Part shown: one piece after another, positions 16,701-24,613 of the stretch
Position numbering within the stretch: position 1 is the stretch's first letter
How the letters are laid out: every line of letters starts with the position of its first letter
Assembly (NCBI GenBank): GCA_964230195.1
Contig: CAXRGH010000066.1
Location: forward strand, 1 to 25,007
Length of the DNA: 25,007 bases
Direction: 5' to 3'
DNA from: CAXRGH01 sp964230195
GTDB lineage: Bacteria; Pseudomonadota; Gammaproteobacteria; Enterobacterales; Alteromonadaceae
Translations under genes and position numbers: made by a program
Notes under the pieces: model-generated
What the model saw: the letters and a program-made list of their open reading frames with translations, nothing else
Told to the model about the DNA's origin: nothing
The model's database searches: none

Positions 16701-17632
16701 GCTTGGCGACGCAACGCCTCTGCTGTATCTCTAATCTCTCGCTCACCACTCAAAAATACCAGAATATCACCCTGACCATAACTCGACAATTCTTCTACTG
16801 CAGCAATAATACCCTGAGTTTGATCCCGCTCCCCTTCCGGCAAATCTTCGATTGGACGGTATAAAATATCCACAGGGTATGTACGTCCACTGATCGATAG
16901 TATCGGAGCATTGTTAAAATGACGGGAAAAGCGCTCAGGATCGATAGTTGCTGACGTAATAATGACTTTCAAATCTGGACGTTTTGGGAGTAATTGATTG
17001 AGATATCCAAGAATAAAGTCGATATTGAGACTACGCTCGTGAGCTTCGTCAATGATAATTGTGTCGTACTGATTGAGGAAGCGATCCTGTTGGATCTCTG
17101 TCAGCAAAATGCCATCTGTCATTAACTTAATGTACGAGCGGTCGCTGACATGATCGGAAAAACGGACTTTGAAGCCAACGGCATCACCAATACTTGTATT
17201 CAACTCTTCTGCGATTCTCGTCGCAACACTGCGTGCAGCAAGCCTGCGCGGCTGGGTGTGTGCAATCATGCCAGCAACACCGCGTCCCAACTCTAAACAT
17301 ATTTTCGGTATTTGCGTTGTTTTTCCGGAGCCTGTCTCACCGGCAATAATCACAACTTGGTGTTTTTCAATCGCTTCAGCAATCGCTTGTTTCTCGGTGG
17401 TAACCGGCAAGTCTGGATATTCAATGTCAGGGACATTTTGTTGACGTTGATAACGTCGCTCGACGGACTGAACGACATCACACGTAAGCTGGTCGAGCTT
17501 GGCGACGCGTTGCTCTTTATCTTTGATGGTTTTAAGTTTAGAAAATTGACGCCTAAATTTGTGTTGGTCGCTGAGCATACAGCGACCAATCCACTGCTTG
17601 AAATCACCTTGTAGTTGGACGGTCTCTGACAC
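13727..17632 (-). CDS. hrpA: ATP-dependent RNA helicase HrpA
   Basis: HrpA is a DEAH-box helicase that E. coli uses in RNA processing and, as more recently proposed, in rescue of stalled ribosomes. The 1301-residue protein has the full family length. Motifs in order are Walker A GETGSGKT (98-105), TQPRR (126-130), DEAH (195-198), SATI (227-230), then LSTNVAETSLTVPGI and AQRSGRCGR in RecA domain 2. HA2 and OB-fold regions and the long HrpA-specific C-terminal DUF3418-type region follow. The start is GTG at 17632 with GAGG seven bases upstream. It follows the CBS-domain gene on the same strand after 94 bases. Confidence 0.96.
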   Translation of the reverse strand: MSETVQLQGDFKQWIGRCMLSDQHKFRRQFSKLKTIKDKEQRVAKLDQLTCDVVQSVERRYQRQQNVPDIEYPDLPVTTEKQAIAEAIEKHQVVIIAGETGSGKTTQIPKICLELGRGVAGMIAHTQPRRLAARSVATRIAEELNTSIGDAVGFKVRFSDHVSDRSYIKLMTDGILLTEIQQDRFLNQYDTIIIDEAHERSLNIDFILGYLNQLLPKRPDLKVIITSATIDPERFSRHFNNAPILSISGRTYPVDILYRPIEDLPEGERDQTQGIIAAVEELSSYGQGDILVFLSGEREIRDTAEALRRQAFRHTEIVPLYARLSAGEQSRIFQPHSGRRIVLSTNVAETSLTVPGIKYVIDTGFVRISRYSARSKVQRLPIEPISQASAAQRSGRCGRVQEGICIRLYSEDDYLSRPEFTDPEILRTNLASVILQMLALKFGTIDQFPFVQAPEQRNINDGFRLLEEIGAIGNKRNAHGQAVMTDIGRKLSRLPIDPRYGRMIIEAGHYDSVAEVMVITAGLSIQDPRERPHDKRQAADACHEAYLDKDSDFISLFNLWNVFKDKQQALSQNQLRKWCKQNFINYLRMREWQDIVSQLKKSVVDVGLRLSNKDTDYDSIHKPIACGLLSHIGMKDKETDYLGARNSRFLVFPGSGLHKTKAKWIMGAELVETSRLFARTVAKIQPQWLEPLAQHLVKRSYSEPTWSKNQGAVIALEKVTLYGLAVVVNRRVNFSQIDSVVSRDLFIRHALVYGDTKLNHQVLTDNQALVNEVTDLESKSRRRDILVDEDEMVAFYQERLPQQVCSEPSFRKWIAKCDTSILDGLRFEREALKRNGASNVSLAAHPDVWRHGDLTLPLSYHFEPKDIDDGVSVNVPLALLNQIHDIGFDWLIPGLRHELIVTLIKQLPKRLRRNFVPAPNYADACLSDMPSETANGQPIPFLDALSMKLKKMSGVDVAVEEWRVDELPQHLRMNFKVRSDTGELVAQGRDLEALKQSLQKHVQKSIQAVAKPDIEQKGLKEWSFDRLDREYVEKRAGFEIKAYPGLVDNGTSVSIKLFDQPHIANESHAIGVRRLVLLAIPSPVKYLQEKLPNKAKLGLYFNPFGQVKALINDCISCGIDHLLGENIDEIRDLKQFESQCELIRGEINDSVLAIAIQVEKGLTIAHSIKKSLKGNIPLEMINAHADIKLTLEQLVFPEFVSELSAARLKDWQRYLQALSKRIEKLKVDVSRDRIQQLSIQKVQAAFDEVLGKQPKGQPIPKELLETQWMIHELRVSLFAQQLGTAYPISEKRIMNHLKEFS

Positions 17633-17726
17633 GAAAGCCTCATTGCACTATTGAAAACAGCGAAATGATATCACAAAGTGATGAACTCAGAAGCAATCAT
17701 TACCCTAACACGCACACTACCAGTCA

Positions 17727-18146
17727 CTAGCCAACCGCTTTGTATCCCTCGTGCAACTGTACGTCGATTGCATGCAGTACATCACGGCGACTGATGGTCC
17801 CTATCAATTTTTTTAGGTCATCAACCACAGGATAAATTTTTGGCTTTTGCCCAGTCATCATCTGTGCGAGATCAATAATTGAATCAAACGGTCGAACCGT
17901 CAAAACATCTGTTCGCATGACGTCCTTCACTCTTGCAACTTGCTCACGGTAGTAACTTGAAGCCAACATCTTCTCCATACAGTCTCGTTCTGAGATAAAA
18001 CCGACGACGCATCGGTTATGATCCACTACTGGACCGCCAGTCTGCTGCTTAGCGAGAAGCAATTCCACAGCCTGTGCTACTGACATTTCGACGTCAAATT
18101 CAACTGGATGTTGATTCATGTAATCAACGACTTTCAACGATTGCAT
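17727..18146 (-). CDS. Tandem CBS-domain protein
   Basis: This 139-residue protein is made almost entirely of two CBS motifs, which pair to form a Bateman module that binds adenine nucleotides or similar ligands. CBS1 runs about 5-65 (VVDYMNQHPVEFDVEMSVAQAV; VVGFISERDCMEKM) and CBS2 about 72-130 (VKDVMRTDVLTVRPFDSI; LIGTISRRDVLHAI). There is no catalytic or transport domain, so it is a small sensor or regulator of unknown target. The ATG at 18146 directly follows GAGGAGGGG. A longer in-frame start at 18182 would translate through that ribosome site and is rejected. It may be read together with hrpA. Confidence 0.9.
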   Translation of the reverse strand: MQSLKVVDYMNQHPVEFDVEMSVAQAVELLLAKQQTGGPVVDHNRCVVGFISERDCMEKMLASSYYREQVARVKDVMRTDVLTVRPFDSIIDLAQMMTGQKPKIYPVVDDLKKLIGTISRRDVLHAIDVQLHEGYKAVG

Positions 18147-18181
18147 AACCCCTCCTCGGAGACACTGCCCTCTCTCTTTCA

Positions 18182-18187
18182 ATCATA
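18182..18187 (-). promoter_or_regulatory. Candidate -10 box for the CBS-domain gene
   Basis: TATGAT on the minus strand (five of six consensus bases) lies 36 bases before the CBS gene ATG. The -35 at 17 bases (CTTCCG) is poor. Confidence 0.4.
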
Positions 18188-18343
18188 GCCTCTAAAAACA
18201 AATACGGAAGTTTTTTTAAAAGCCTAAAGTAATATGGTTGTACGCAATTAACGATCAAGAATAAACACTCATTCTTTAGTCTAAGAACAATCGGAGCCAG
18301 GTGGCGCAAATCCATGATCTGCATGGCATAGTCGCTAACAGGC

Positions 18344-18352
18344 TGTTACACT
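18344..18352 (+). promoter_or_regulatory. Extended -10 promoter of sbcB
   Basis: TGTTACACT is a TGn-extended -10 box (TACACT) ending 19 bases before the GTG start of sbcB. If used, the transcript would start near 18359 and carry a leader of only about 13 nucleotides. Confidence 0.5.
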
Positions 18353-18371
18353 AACCAAATAGATTTTTACT

Positions 18372-19817
18372 GTGAGTGATATCACATTGACAACAATATT
18401 CTGGCACGATTACGAAACCTGGGGAGCCAATCCAACCAAAGACCATCCGTCACAATTTGCTGGCATTAGAACCGATCTCGACTTAAATGTTGTTGGTGAA
18501 CCTGTCATGCATTATTGTCAAATTCCGAGTGACTACTTACCGCACCCACAAGCGTGTTTGGTTACAGGGATAACCCCGCAACTGACGTTACGAGATGGGA
18601 TTCCAGAAAGTGAATTTATGATGAAAATTCATCATGAGTTCTCTCAAGCCAACACTTGTGTAGCGGGCTACAACAGTATTCGTTTTGATGATGAAGTGAC
18701 ACGTCATAGTTTTTATCGTAATTTCATTGACCCATATGCAAGGGAGTGGCAAAACGGTAACTCGCGCTGGGATATTATCGATTTGGTGAGAGCATGTTAT
18801 GCGCTGCGCCCAGACGGCATAGACTGGCCTATGAGAGAAGATGGCGCTCCAAGTTTTAAATTAGAGCACTTATCTACGGCCAATGATATTCACCATGCCG
18901 ATGCCCATGATGCAATGTCCGATGTTTACGCAACAATTGGAATTGCAAAACTGATCAAAGAAAAACAGCCAAAACTGTATCAATTTGTGTTTGGTAAGCG
19001 AAGCAAGCATGCAGTCAACGAATTGATTGATTGTTTTAATCGAACCCCCCTAGTCCATATTTCATCTAAGTTGTCTGCTATGCAGGGATGTGCAACCTGG
19101 ATTGTCCCAATTTGCCCACACCCAACCAACAAAAATAGTGTCATTGTATTGGATTTAGCTCGCGATCCTACACCGCTATTTGAACTTTCTCCTGAAATCC
19201 TTGCGGAAAAGCTGTATCAACCAAGCCATATGCTAACCGAAGGAGAGGAGCGACTTCCCATCAAGCAAATACATTTAAACAAGTGTCCTGTGCTTGCGCC
19301 AGCAAAAACACTGACAGAAGAACGAGCTGAAGCATTGGGCATTGATAGGCAAAAGTGTATTGAAAATCTGGACAAAATAAAAAAATTTAGGGGGTTGGAA
19401 GCGGTCTTGCATCACACATTTGAAATTTCTGAAGAGAAAAAGCCGCAACAGTCAGTGGACCCCGATTATGCGCTCTACACTGGCGGTTTTTTCAGTGACA
19501 GTGACCGCAATAAAATAGCCATGGTTCGCAATGAAAAGCCAGATATGTTGAACAGAACGTGGCAGTTTGATGACCCCAGACTTAACACGCTTTTGTTCCG
19601 CTTTAGAGCAAGAAACTTCCCTCACACATTGGATGCAGAAGAAATTCACAAATGGCAAGTACACAGGCAAGCTAAATTGTTTGATAACGCGATTGACTCA
19701 AGCATCAGTCTTGAAGAATTCATGCTACAGTTAAATACATTGGCAGAGTTACACTCGAATGATGCAAATAAAGTTGCCATTTTGCGTGCACTAGCGCAAT
19801 ATGCTAATCATCTTTAG
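18372..19817 (+). CDS. sbcB: Exodeoxyribonuclease I (ExoI, SbcB)
   Basis: ExoI is a processive 3'-to-5' single-strand DNA exonuclease acting in mismatch repair and recombination. The 481-residue protein begins with the DEDD exonuclease core: WHDYETWG (D13, E15), NSIRFDDEVTRHSFYRNF, and HDAMSDVYATIGIAKLI, which carries the HxxxxD catalytic pair of the DEDDh class. The SH3-like and C-terminal helical regions of ExoI follow. The start is GTG at 18372; no good ribosome site is visible and no upstream in-frame alternative fits the family's N-terminus. It is divergent from the CBS gene and followed after 17 bases by fapA on the same strand. Confidence 0.95.
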   Translation: MSDITLTTIFWHDYETWGANPTKDHPSQFAGIRTDLDLNVVGEPVMHYCQIPSDYLPHPQACLVTGITPQLTLRDGIPESEFMMKIHHEFSQANTCVAGYNSIRFDDEVTRHSFYRNFIDPYAREWQNGNSRWDIIDLVRACYALRPDGIDWPMREDGAPSFKLEHLSTANDIHHADAHDAMSDVYATIGIAKLIKEKQPKLYQFVFGKRSKHAVNELIDCFNRTPLVHISSKLSAMQGCATWIVPICPHPTNKNSVIVLDLARDPTPLFELSPEILAEKLYQPSHMLTEGEERLPIKQIHLNKCPVLAPAKTLTEERAEALGIDRQKCIENLDKIKKFRGLEAVLHHTFEISEEKKPQQSVDPDYALYTGGFFSDSDRNKIAMVRNEKPDMLNRTWQFDDPRLNTLLFRFRARNFPHTLDAEEIHKWQVHRQAKLFDNAIDSSISLEEFMLQLNTLAELHSNDANKVAILRALAQYANHL

Positions 19818-19834
19818 GGGTTCAGGGTAACATA

Positions 19835-21490
19835 ATGAAAGGTGCAACACTCGAAATTAGTGCAGACGGCGAAACGCTCTCGCTAGTGTTGATGCCTGAA
19901 GAATTTGAACTGCAAAACACGGAAAAATCCCTCTTACAGTTTATTGAATACTCTGAGCATCATGCGTTGTATGTCCACGAAGAAAAGTTAAGTGAACTCC
20001 TCGGATTATGCAATGCAGCTAGACTAGCAAAACAAGCAGAGCCGGTCGTCTTAAGCGTTGCTGAAAGACGGGATTTTTTGTGTGTTATATCGATTGCTGA
20101 GGAAGGAATGTCAGCCGAAGCAGAAATAACAGCGCCATTTGGAGGCAAGCTGCCAACAGTTGCTGATATTACCCGTCATCTTCAACAGCAAGGTGTCAAG
20201 CGCGGTATTAGTACAAAACAAATTAACTATCTAGTTAAGAAAGTCAAAGCACTAGCGCCTGGCGAACTCATTAATCATACCATTGCCCGCGGCCTGCCAG
20301 TCAAACACGGCCGCGACTCCTATCTCAACCCCCTAGTAGCGAATGCTCTGGACAGAATATTACGACCAAAAGTAACAGATGATGATATTGCCGATATGAG
20401 AGATCTCGGTGATATTATTACCGTTAAACAGGGAACTCCTATTCTAGAGCGTATAGCTCCAACAGAGGGAAGACCGGGCTATGACATTTTTAACACGGCT
20501 TTATTGCCAACTCCGGGTAAGTTATACGATTTGAAGCCTGGGGTTGGCACCGAGATAAGTGCAGAAAACCCAAATGTGCTCATAGCAACCCTCACAGGAA
20601 TGCCAAAATTCAAAAATAATTCGATGTGGGTTGACGACGTTTTTATTTGCAAAGGCGTCAATGTGAGTACTGGTAATATTCGCTATGATGGCTCTGTTAT
20701 TGTCAATGGTGATGTTGCTGAGAAAATGAAAGTCATATGTTCAGGTGACGTCACCATCAATGGTTTTGTTGAGTCAGCGCATATTGAGGCAGGTGGTGAC
20801 ATCATTATTACTCAAGGTGCCATGGGTAAAGTGGATGATAAACAAACTGAATACAGCACAACACTTGATGCAGATGGCTCCATTCACTTGGAGCATGGAC
20901 AAGGTTTAAGAATCAGAGCGAAAGGCAACGTAACGGTTGGTAAGCAGTTGGCTTATAGTGATATTGTCACTGGCGGCTCAATTACGGTCGGTCAAATAGA
21001 CAAGCCCAATGGTAATTTATTTGCCTGCAAAATCATCTGCGAACAATCCGTTAAAGCCGGTACTCTAGGTGCTGTCTCTGGCAGTCAACTTAGCATCGAT
21101 TTTAGTGGTGGCTATAACCAAATCATTGATTTTCAAAGTAGCATTGATAATCTGTTCACTAACTTGGGAAAGACGTTGGCAGACCACATGAACACAATTA
21201 ATGCCATCAGTGCAAAAAGGGTTCCGTCTGAAATTCAGCCCAAAGCAGATTTAGCCGTAGAAATTTACGAAAGTGAGCGACGACTTTACGCATTTCTTCG
21301 CCAGAAACTTGACGATGTCAAATCAAAGCGTGCAGAATTCATTTCCGACATTGGACTTGAAGCCAATAAAGTGTTGTACCCTGGCGTTACTGTAAAGCTC
21401 AACAATCGCTCTTGGCGCTCTGAAAAAGAATACAGTCGAGCACGTATCCATTACACCGATTACAAATGGCAATTTGACCCTCTAACATAA
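19835..21490 (+). CDS. FapA (DUF342) family protein
   Basis: This 551-residue protein belongs to the FapA/DUF342 family, whose members have been linked to polar flagellar placement in Vibrio and to cell-surface structure elsewhere. No signal peptide is present. An N-terminal region (1-100) precedes a conserved block (APTEGRPGYDIFNTALLP; PGVGTEISAENPNVLIATLT). Then comes a glycine-rich beta-helical stretch with repeating VNGDV/CSGDVTING/EAGGDIIITQGAMG units at about 275-400. A charged, probably coiled-coil region spans about 445-510. The ATG at 19835 follows CAGGGT. It sits 17 bases after sbcB and 21 before the peroxidase gene. No flagellar gene is nearby, so flagellar function is not supported by context. 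Confidence 0.88.
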   Translation: MKGATLEISADGETLSLVLMPEEFELQNTEKSLLQFIEYSEHHALYVHEEKLSELLGLCNAARLAKQAEPVVLSVAERRDFLCVISIAEEGMSAEAEITAPFGGKLPTVADITRHLQQQGVKRGISTKQINYLVKKVKALAPGELINHTIARGLPVKHGRDSYLNPLVANALDRILRPKVTDDDIADMRDLGDIITVKQGTPILERIAPTEGRPGYDIFNTALLPTPGKLYDLKPGVGTEISAENPNVLIATLTGMPKFKNNSMWVDDVFICKGVNVSTGNIRYDGSVIVNGDVAEKMKVICSGDVTINGFVESAHIEAGGDIIITQGAMGKVDDKQTEYSTTLDADGSIHLEHGQGLRIRAKGNVTVGKQLAYSDIVTGGSITVGQIDKPNGNLFACKIICEQSVKAGTLGAVSGSQLSIDFSGGYNQIIDFQSSIDNLFTNLGKTLADHMNTINAISAKRVPSEIQPKADLAVEIYESERRLYAFLRQKLDDVKSKRAEFISDIGLEANKVLYPGVTVKLNNRSWRSEKEYSRARIHYTDYKWQFDPLT

Positions 21491-21511
21491 CAACAAAAAG
21501 AGATTAGTAAT

Positions 21512-22000
21512 ATGCAGTTTTATGATATTCAAGCAAACTTATCGTCTGGTGAGACAATTTCCATGTCAACATATCGCGGTAAGGTTCTTCTCATTGTGAA
21601 TACTGCGAGTTTCTGTGGTTTTACTCCACAATTTACTGAGCTTCAAGAGATGCACAGTAAATACAACGAGCAAGGGTTTCATGTCTTGGGTTTTCCCTGT
21701 AATCAATTCAGACAACAAGACCCGAAGTCTGATAATGAAATCACGCAGTTCTGCTCGTTAAACTATGGAGTGTCATTTCCACTCTTTGAAAAAGGTGACG
21801 TCAATGGCGCTAATGAACAGCCCATCTATCGTCACCTGAAACAGAAGGCACCAGGCGTATTTGGCACTTCAAGTATAAAATGGAATTTTACCAAGTTCCT
21901 TGTCGGTAGAGATGGTGAAGTCATCAAACGATATGCCCCATTCACCAAACCTAAAGATATTGAAAAAGATATTATGCGTGCGTTGATTGACTCGGAATAG
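21512..22000 (+). CDS. Glutathione peroxidase family thiol peroxidase
   Basis: This 162-residue enzyme reduces hydrogen and lipid hydroperoxides. The family signature NTASFCGFTPQ carries the peroxidatic cysteine C35. The rest of the catalytic set is visible as Q65 (GFPCNQF) and W124/N125 (KWNFTKF). C81 in QFCSLNYGVSFP sits where thioredoxin-dependent members have the resolving cysteine, so thioredoxin rather than glutathione is the likely reductant; this is inference. It has no signal peptide, so it is cytoplasmic and comparable to BtuE. The ATG at 21512 follows AAGAGAT. Last gene of the likely sbcB-fapA-gpx unit, ended by a strong terminator. Confidence 0.94.
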   Translation: MQFYDIQANLSSGETISMSTYRGKVLLIVNTASFCGFTPQFTELQEMHSKYNEQGFHVLGFPCNQFRQQDPKSDNEITQFCSLNYGVSFPLFEKGDVNGANEQPIYRHLKQKAPGVFGTSSIKWNFTKFLVGRDGEVIKRYAPFTKPKDIEKDIMRALIDSE

Positions 22001-22032
22001 CCCCCAGCTTTTCGAAGCAAGATTTAACCAAT

Positions 22033-22072
22033 AAAAAAGCGATGAATGATAACAATCACTCATCGCTTTTTT
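22033..22072. terminator. Bidirectional intrinsic terminator, gpx / lysC
   Basis: AAAAAAGCGATGA (22033-22045) and TCATCGCTTTTTT (22060-22072) form a perfect 13-bp stem, extended inside by TGAT/ATCA (22047-22050, 22055-22058) around an AACA loop. The A run before and T run after make it a Rho-independent terminator in both directions, between the convergent peroxidase and aspartokinase genes. Confidence 0.93.
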
Positions 22073-22156
22073 TATCAACCCTAGAAAAAATCTGCATGAT
22101 TGAAGATTATGTTCAATGAGCGATAGAACACTCAATAAACAAGCAATACTCAGCCA

Positions 22157-23485
22157 TTAAAATAACTGGGTATGTAATTCCTCTACGACACGAGTGTCGT
22201 CTGATTCGTCAACCAATACACAAAAGTTGTTTTGGCTAGCGCCATGGCAAACCATTCTCAATCGGAAATCCTTTAGTACGGTCAACAGTGAGTTATCATA
22301 GTCTTCACGTTCAAACGAGCGATTGCCAATCACCGCAACCAACGATAGTCCCGTGTCCACGTTGACTTCGGCAAATTGTGATAAGTCGTTGATAATATCG
22401 TCTGTTAACATTTGGCTATTATCAAATGTCAGTGCCACACTAATTTCAGACGTTGTAATCAAATCAACACTCAGATTTTTATTTGCCAACAAGGTGAATA
22501 CTTTTGCCAGAAAGCCTGTTGCATGCAACATGTTTGGACTTTTGAGGGTGACGAGTACCTGCTGTTTCCTCACAGCAATGGCGCGATAAGTGGGCTTATT
22601 CTCAACATTTTGATAAATCCAAGTACCACCATCTAAAGGTGCTTTGCTCGATCCAACAAACACTTTAATGTTTTTACGCATAGCAGGAATAAGAGTTGCA
22701 GGATGCAGAATCTTAGCGCCAAACGTTGCCATTTCGGCGGCTTCATCAAAACTGATTTCAGGAATAGGACGCGCATGTTCGGTGATTCGAGGGTCGGTGC
22801 TGTAGATACCAATCACATCCGTCCAAATTTGCAGCTCGTTTGCATTGATTGCTTCAGCAAGTAATGCTGCCGAGTAGTCGCTGCCACCTCGACCTAAGGT
22901 TGTAATATTACCCTCTGAGTCTGAGCCAATGAAACCTTGGGTCACAAAAACCGTCTCCGCCATTTCAGGTAGCCAAGTCTTTTTCACTTCATAGGCAATA
23001 GCTTCAATGTCAGGAACTGCGGCACTATAGTTTGCATCCGTTTTTAAGACTTGCGTTACGTCTGCGTTGACTGCACTGATACCTGATTGACGGAGCACCT
23101 CACTGAATAATAGTGAAGACATTCGTTCGCCATAGCTCAACAATTTGTCCTTCAACCAAGGTGATTCAAATAGTTCGCCGTCAGTCGCCACTTGTGCTAA
23201 CTCGCTTAATAAAATGGCAAGTGCAGCTTGAATATCCTTCGGTGAACCAAGATGTTTAAGAATGGCATATTCAATATCCGCAATGTGTTGGAGAATTGCA
23301 CTCCTCTCCGCTTCATCTACGTTTGTTTCATTTAAACGAACAAGGTAATTGGTAACTCCGGATGAAGCACTTACAACCACTACACGAGTATTAGGATGCG
23401 ATTTAACAACGTTCGCACACCGTACCATGGCATCATAATCGGCCACGCTGGTACCACCGAACTTGGCGACAATATTATCTGACAT
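22157..23485 (-). CDS. lysC: Lysine-sensitive aspartate kinase III
   Basis: Aspartokinase phosphorylates L-aspartate, the first step toward lysine, threonine, methionine and diaminopimelate. The 442-residue monofunctional protein (E. coli LysC has 449) has the N-terminal KFGGTSVADYDAM motif (8-20), the kinase motif TTLGRGGSDYSAALLAEA, and FGAKILHPATLIPAM. Two C-terminal ACT-type regulatory segments follow (VTLKSPNMLHATGFLAKVF; SLVAVIGN). No homoserine dehydrogenase domain is fused. The ATG at 23485 has AAGGAA six bases upstream. A lysine riboswitch in the leader identifies it as the lysine-controlled isozyme, so both allosteric and RNA-level feedback by lysine are expected. Confidence 0.96.
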   Translation of the reverse strand: MSDNIVAKFGGTSVADYDAMVRCANVVKSHPNTRVVVVSASSGVTNYLVRLNETNVDEAERSAILQHIADIEYAILKHLGSPKDIQAALAILLSELAQVATDGELFESPWLKDKLLSYGERMSSLLFSEVLRQSGISAVNADVTQVLKTDANYSAAVPDIEAIAYEVKKTWLPEMAETVFVTQGFIGSDSEGNITTLGRGGSDYSAALLAEAINANELQIWTDVIGIYSTDPRITEHARPIPEISFDEAAEMATFGAKILHPATLIPAMRKNIKVFVGSSKAPLDGGTWIYQNVENKPTYRAIAVRKQQVLVTLKSPNMLHATGFLAKVFTLLANKNLSVDLITTSEISVALTFDNSQMLTDDIINDLSQFAEVNVDTGLSLVAVIGNRSFEREDYDNSLLTVLKDFRLRMVCHGASQNNFCVLVDESDDTRVVEELHTQLF

Positions 23486-23494
23486 TTCTATTCC

Positions 23495-23538
23495 TTGCTA
23501 ATTGGGTAGCAAAGCCATCGGGCGGACGTCTATCCACC
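23495..23538 (-). promoter_or_regulatory. Expression platform of the lysC lysine riboswitch
   Basis: Two small stems follow the aptamer on the minus strand. GGTGGA...TCCGCC (23521-23538, one G-T pair) uses bases overlapping the 3' side of aptamer helix P1, so the two are mutually exclusive. TTGCTA...TAGCAA (23495-23512) covers the first two bases of the lysC ribosome site AAGGAA. No U-run follows either stem, which favours translational control over termination. Confidence 0.55.
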
Positions 23539-23721
23539 AGAAGCGCTCCACCACTGAGACAATTGATCTACAGTTAAGTGACAGTCCAAAGGATTCAACC
23601 TTTGCAACCGAGGTAAAAGCAGCCACGATCACTGATACCCCTCGGCACCAACCCCCTCAATAACCATCATCAACTCAATGGCATCTCTTGTTATCTACCT
23701 GGCAGGCGCACCTCTTCCGGC
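23533..23721 (-). ncRNA. Lysine riboswitch (L-box) of lysC
   Basis: Read on the minus strand, the leader follows the E. coli lysC riboswitch block by block. GCCGGAAGAGGTGCG (23707-23721) opens the aptamer. TGAGGGGG and GCCGAGG follow, then GGTTGAATCC and TGTCACTTAACTG. GTGGTGGAGCGCTTCTGG closes it. CCGGAAG and CTTCTGG pair to form P1. L-box aptamers bind lysine and lower expression of the downstream gene. It lies between the mapped promoter and lysC, in the expected orientation. Confidence 0.95.
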
Positions 23722-23758
23722 GTTTACTCCCTAATAAGAGCTCACGCGTTAGCCTCGG

Positions 23759-23787
23759 AATGTAAACAAATAACATATCTGTTTCAA
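23759..23787 (-). promoter_or_regulatory. lysC promoter upstream of the riboswitch
   Basis: TTGAAA (23782-23787) and TACATT (23759-23764) on the minus strand are separated by 17 bases. Transcription would begin near 23752, about 30 bases before the aptamer, giving a leader of roughly 267 nucleotides. Confidence 0.65.
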
Positions 23788-23869
23788 GTTAAGAAACGCG
23801 TATTTTTATATGGATGTGATCTGACTTATTATTGATGGGGTAACTTAGCGTGTCAGCGAACCCTACCCT

Positions 23870-24601
23870 CTATCTTTTGCGAATAATGATATGAAAATAT
23901 TTCCCTAACCACTGATATGGTTCAGTAACACCATACTGAAGCTCCATTTCAACCAACTCTTCATAGGTAATCTTGGCGTGATCTTTTTGCATATAGTCAT
24001 GAATACAGCGAATGCCTGCAACATGCTCAAGCTGTCCCGGTAATGCCCTAACCCACTCCATTACGGTCTGAGGTGACAATGGACAGTTGGGGTTAAGTCT
24101 TACCGTATTTTTCCTTTTTAACCCTGAACGAACATAATCAAAGTTACCATAAAGCAAATTACTGTACACAGCCGCATCTTTGTTAAAGAAACTGAGGGAC
24201 AAAATCCCACCATCCTCTACTCTATCAAACAAGTGGATGATGGCGCTGTGAGGATCAACCAGCCATTCCAGTACTGCATGACACACCACAACGTTAAACT
24301 GCTGCTGAACCTCATGGATTTCACCGTGTTGATATGTCACCGAAGGCTCAGAGATATGTTGTTTAGCAACCGCAATACTCTCTTTCGAAACGTCTAGCAA
24401 TGTCACCTGATGCCCTAAGCTGGCTAGGTGCGCAGTCATAACCCCTGTGCCACCACCGGCATCAAGGATGGTTTGCGGTTGACTCGGCAAATACCGTGAC
24501 AAGTGACGGCAAAGTAGCTCGTGCCTTAGCTTCCCTTTGGTCGTTCCATAAATATTTTTATGGAACTTGTGGGCAATATCATCAAAATTTTGATCTGCCA
24601 T
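23870..24601 (-). CDS. cmoM: tRNA 5-carboxymethoxyuridine methyltransferase CmoM
   Basis: CmoM (formerly SmtA) methylates the carboxymethoxyuridine at tRNA position 34 to its methyl ester, using S-adenosylmethionine. The 243-residue protein starts MADQNFDDIAHKFHKNIYGT, nearly the same opening as E. coli CmoM. SAM-binding motif I is ILDAGGGTG at 45-53, and VVCHAVLEWLVDP is the motif IV region. The ATG at 24601 follows ATAGGA and is 12 bases after the Nif3-family stop, so the two are co-transcribed. The older chromosome-partition name SmtA is misleading. Confidence 0.93.
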   Translation of the reverse strand: MADQNFDDIAHKFHKNIYGTTKGKLRHELLCRHLSRYLPSQPQTILDAGGGTGVMTAHLASLGHQVTLLDVSKESIAVAKQHISEPSVTYQHGEIHEVQQQFNVVVCHAVLEWLVDPHSAIIHLFDRVEDGGILSLSFFNKDAAVYSNLLYGNFDYVRSGLKRKNTVRLNPNCPLSPQTVMEWVRALPGQLEHVAGIRCIHDYMQKDHAKITYEELVEMELQYGVTEPYQWLGKYFHIIIRKR

Positions 24602-24613
24602 AGTCCTATCTTT

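Noticed and set aside
23707..23721. CTCTTCCG inside CGCACCTCTTCCGGC, resembling adapter sequence
   Set aside because: It is the reverse complement of the conserved AGAGGTGCG riboswitch block. It matches the adapter over only eight bases and is genuine.
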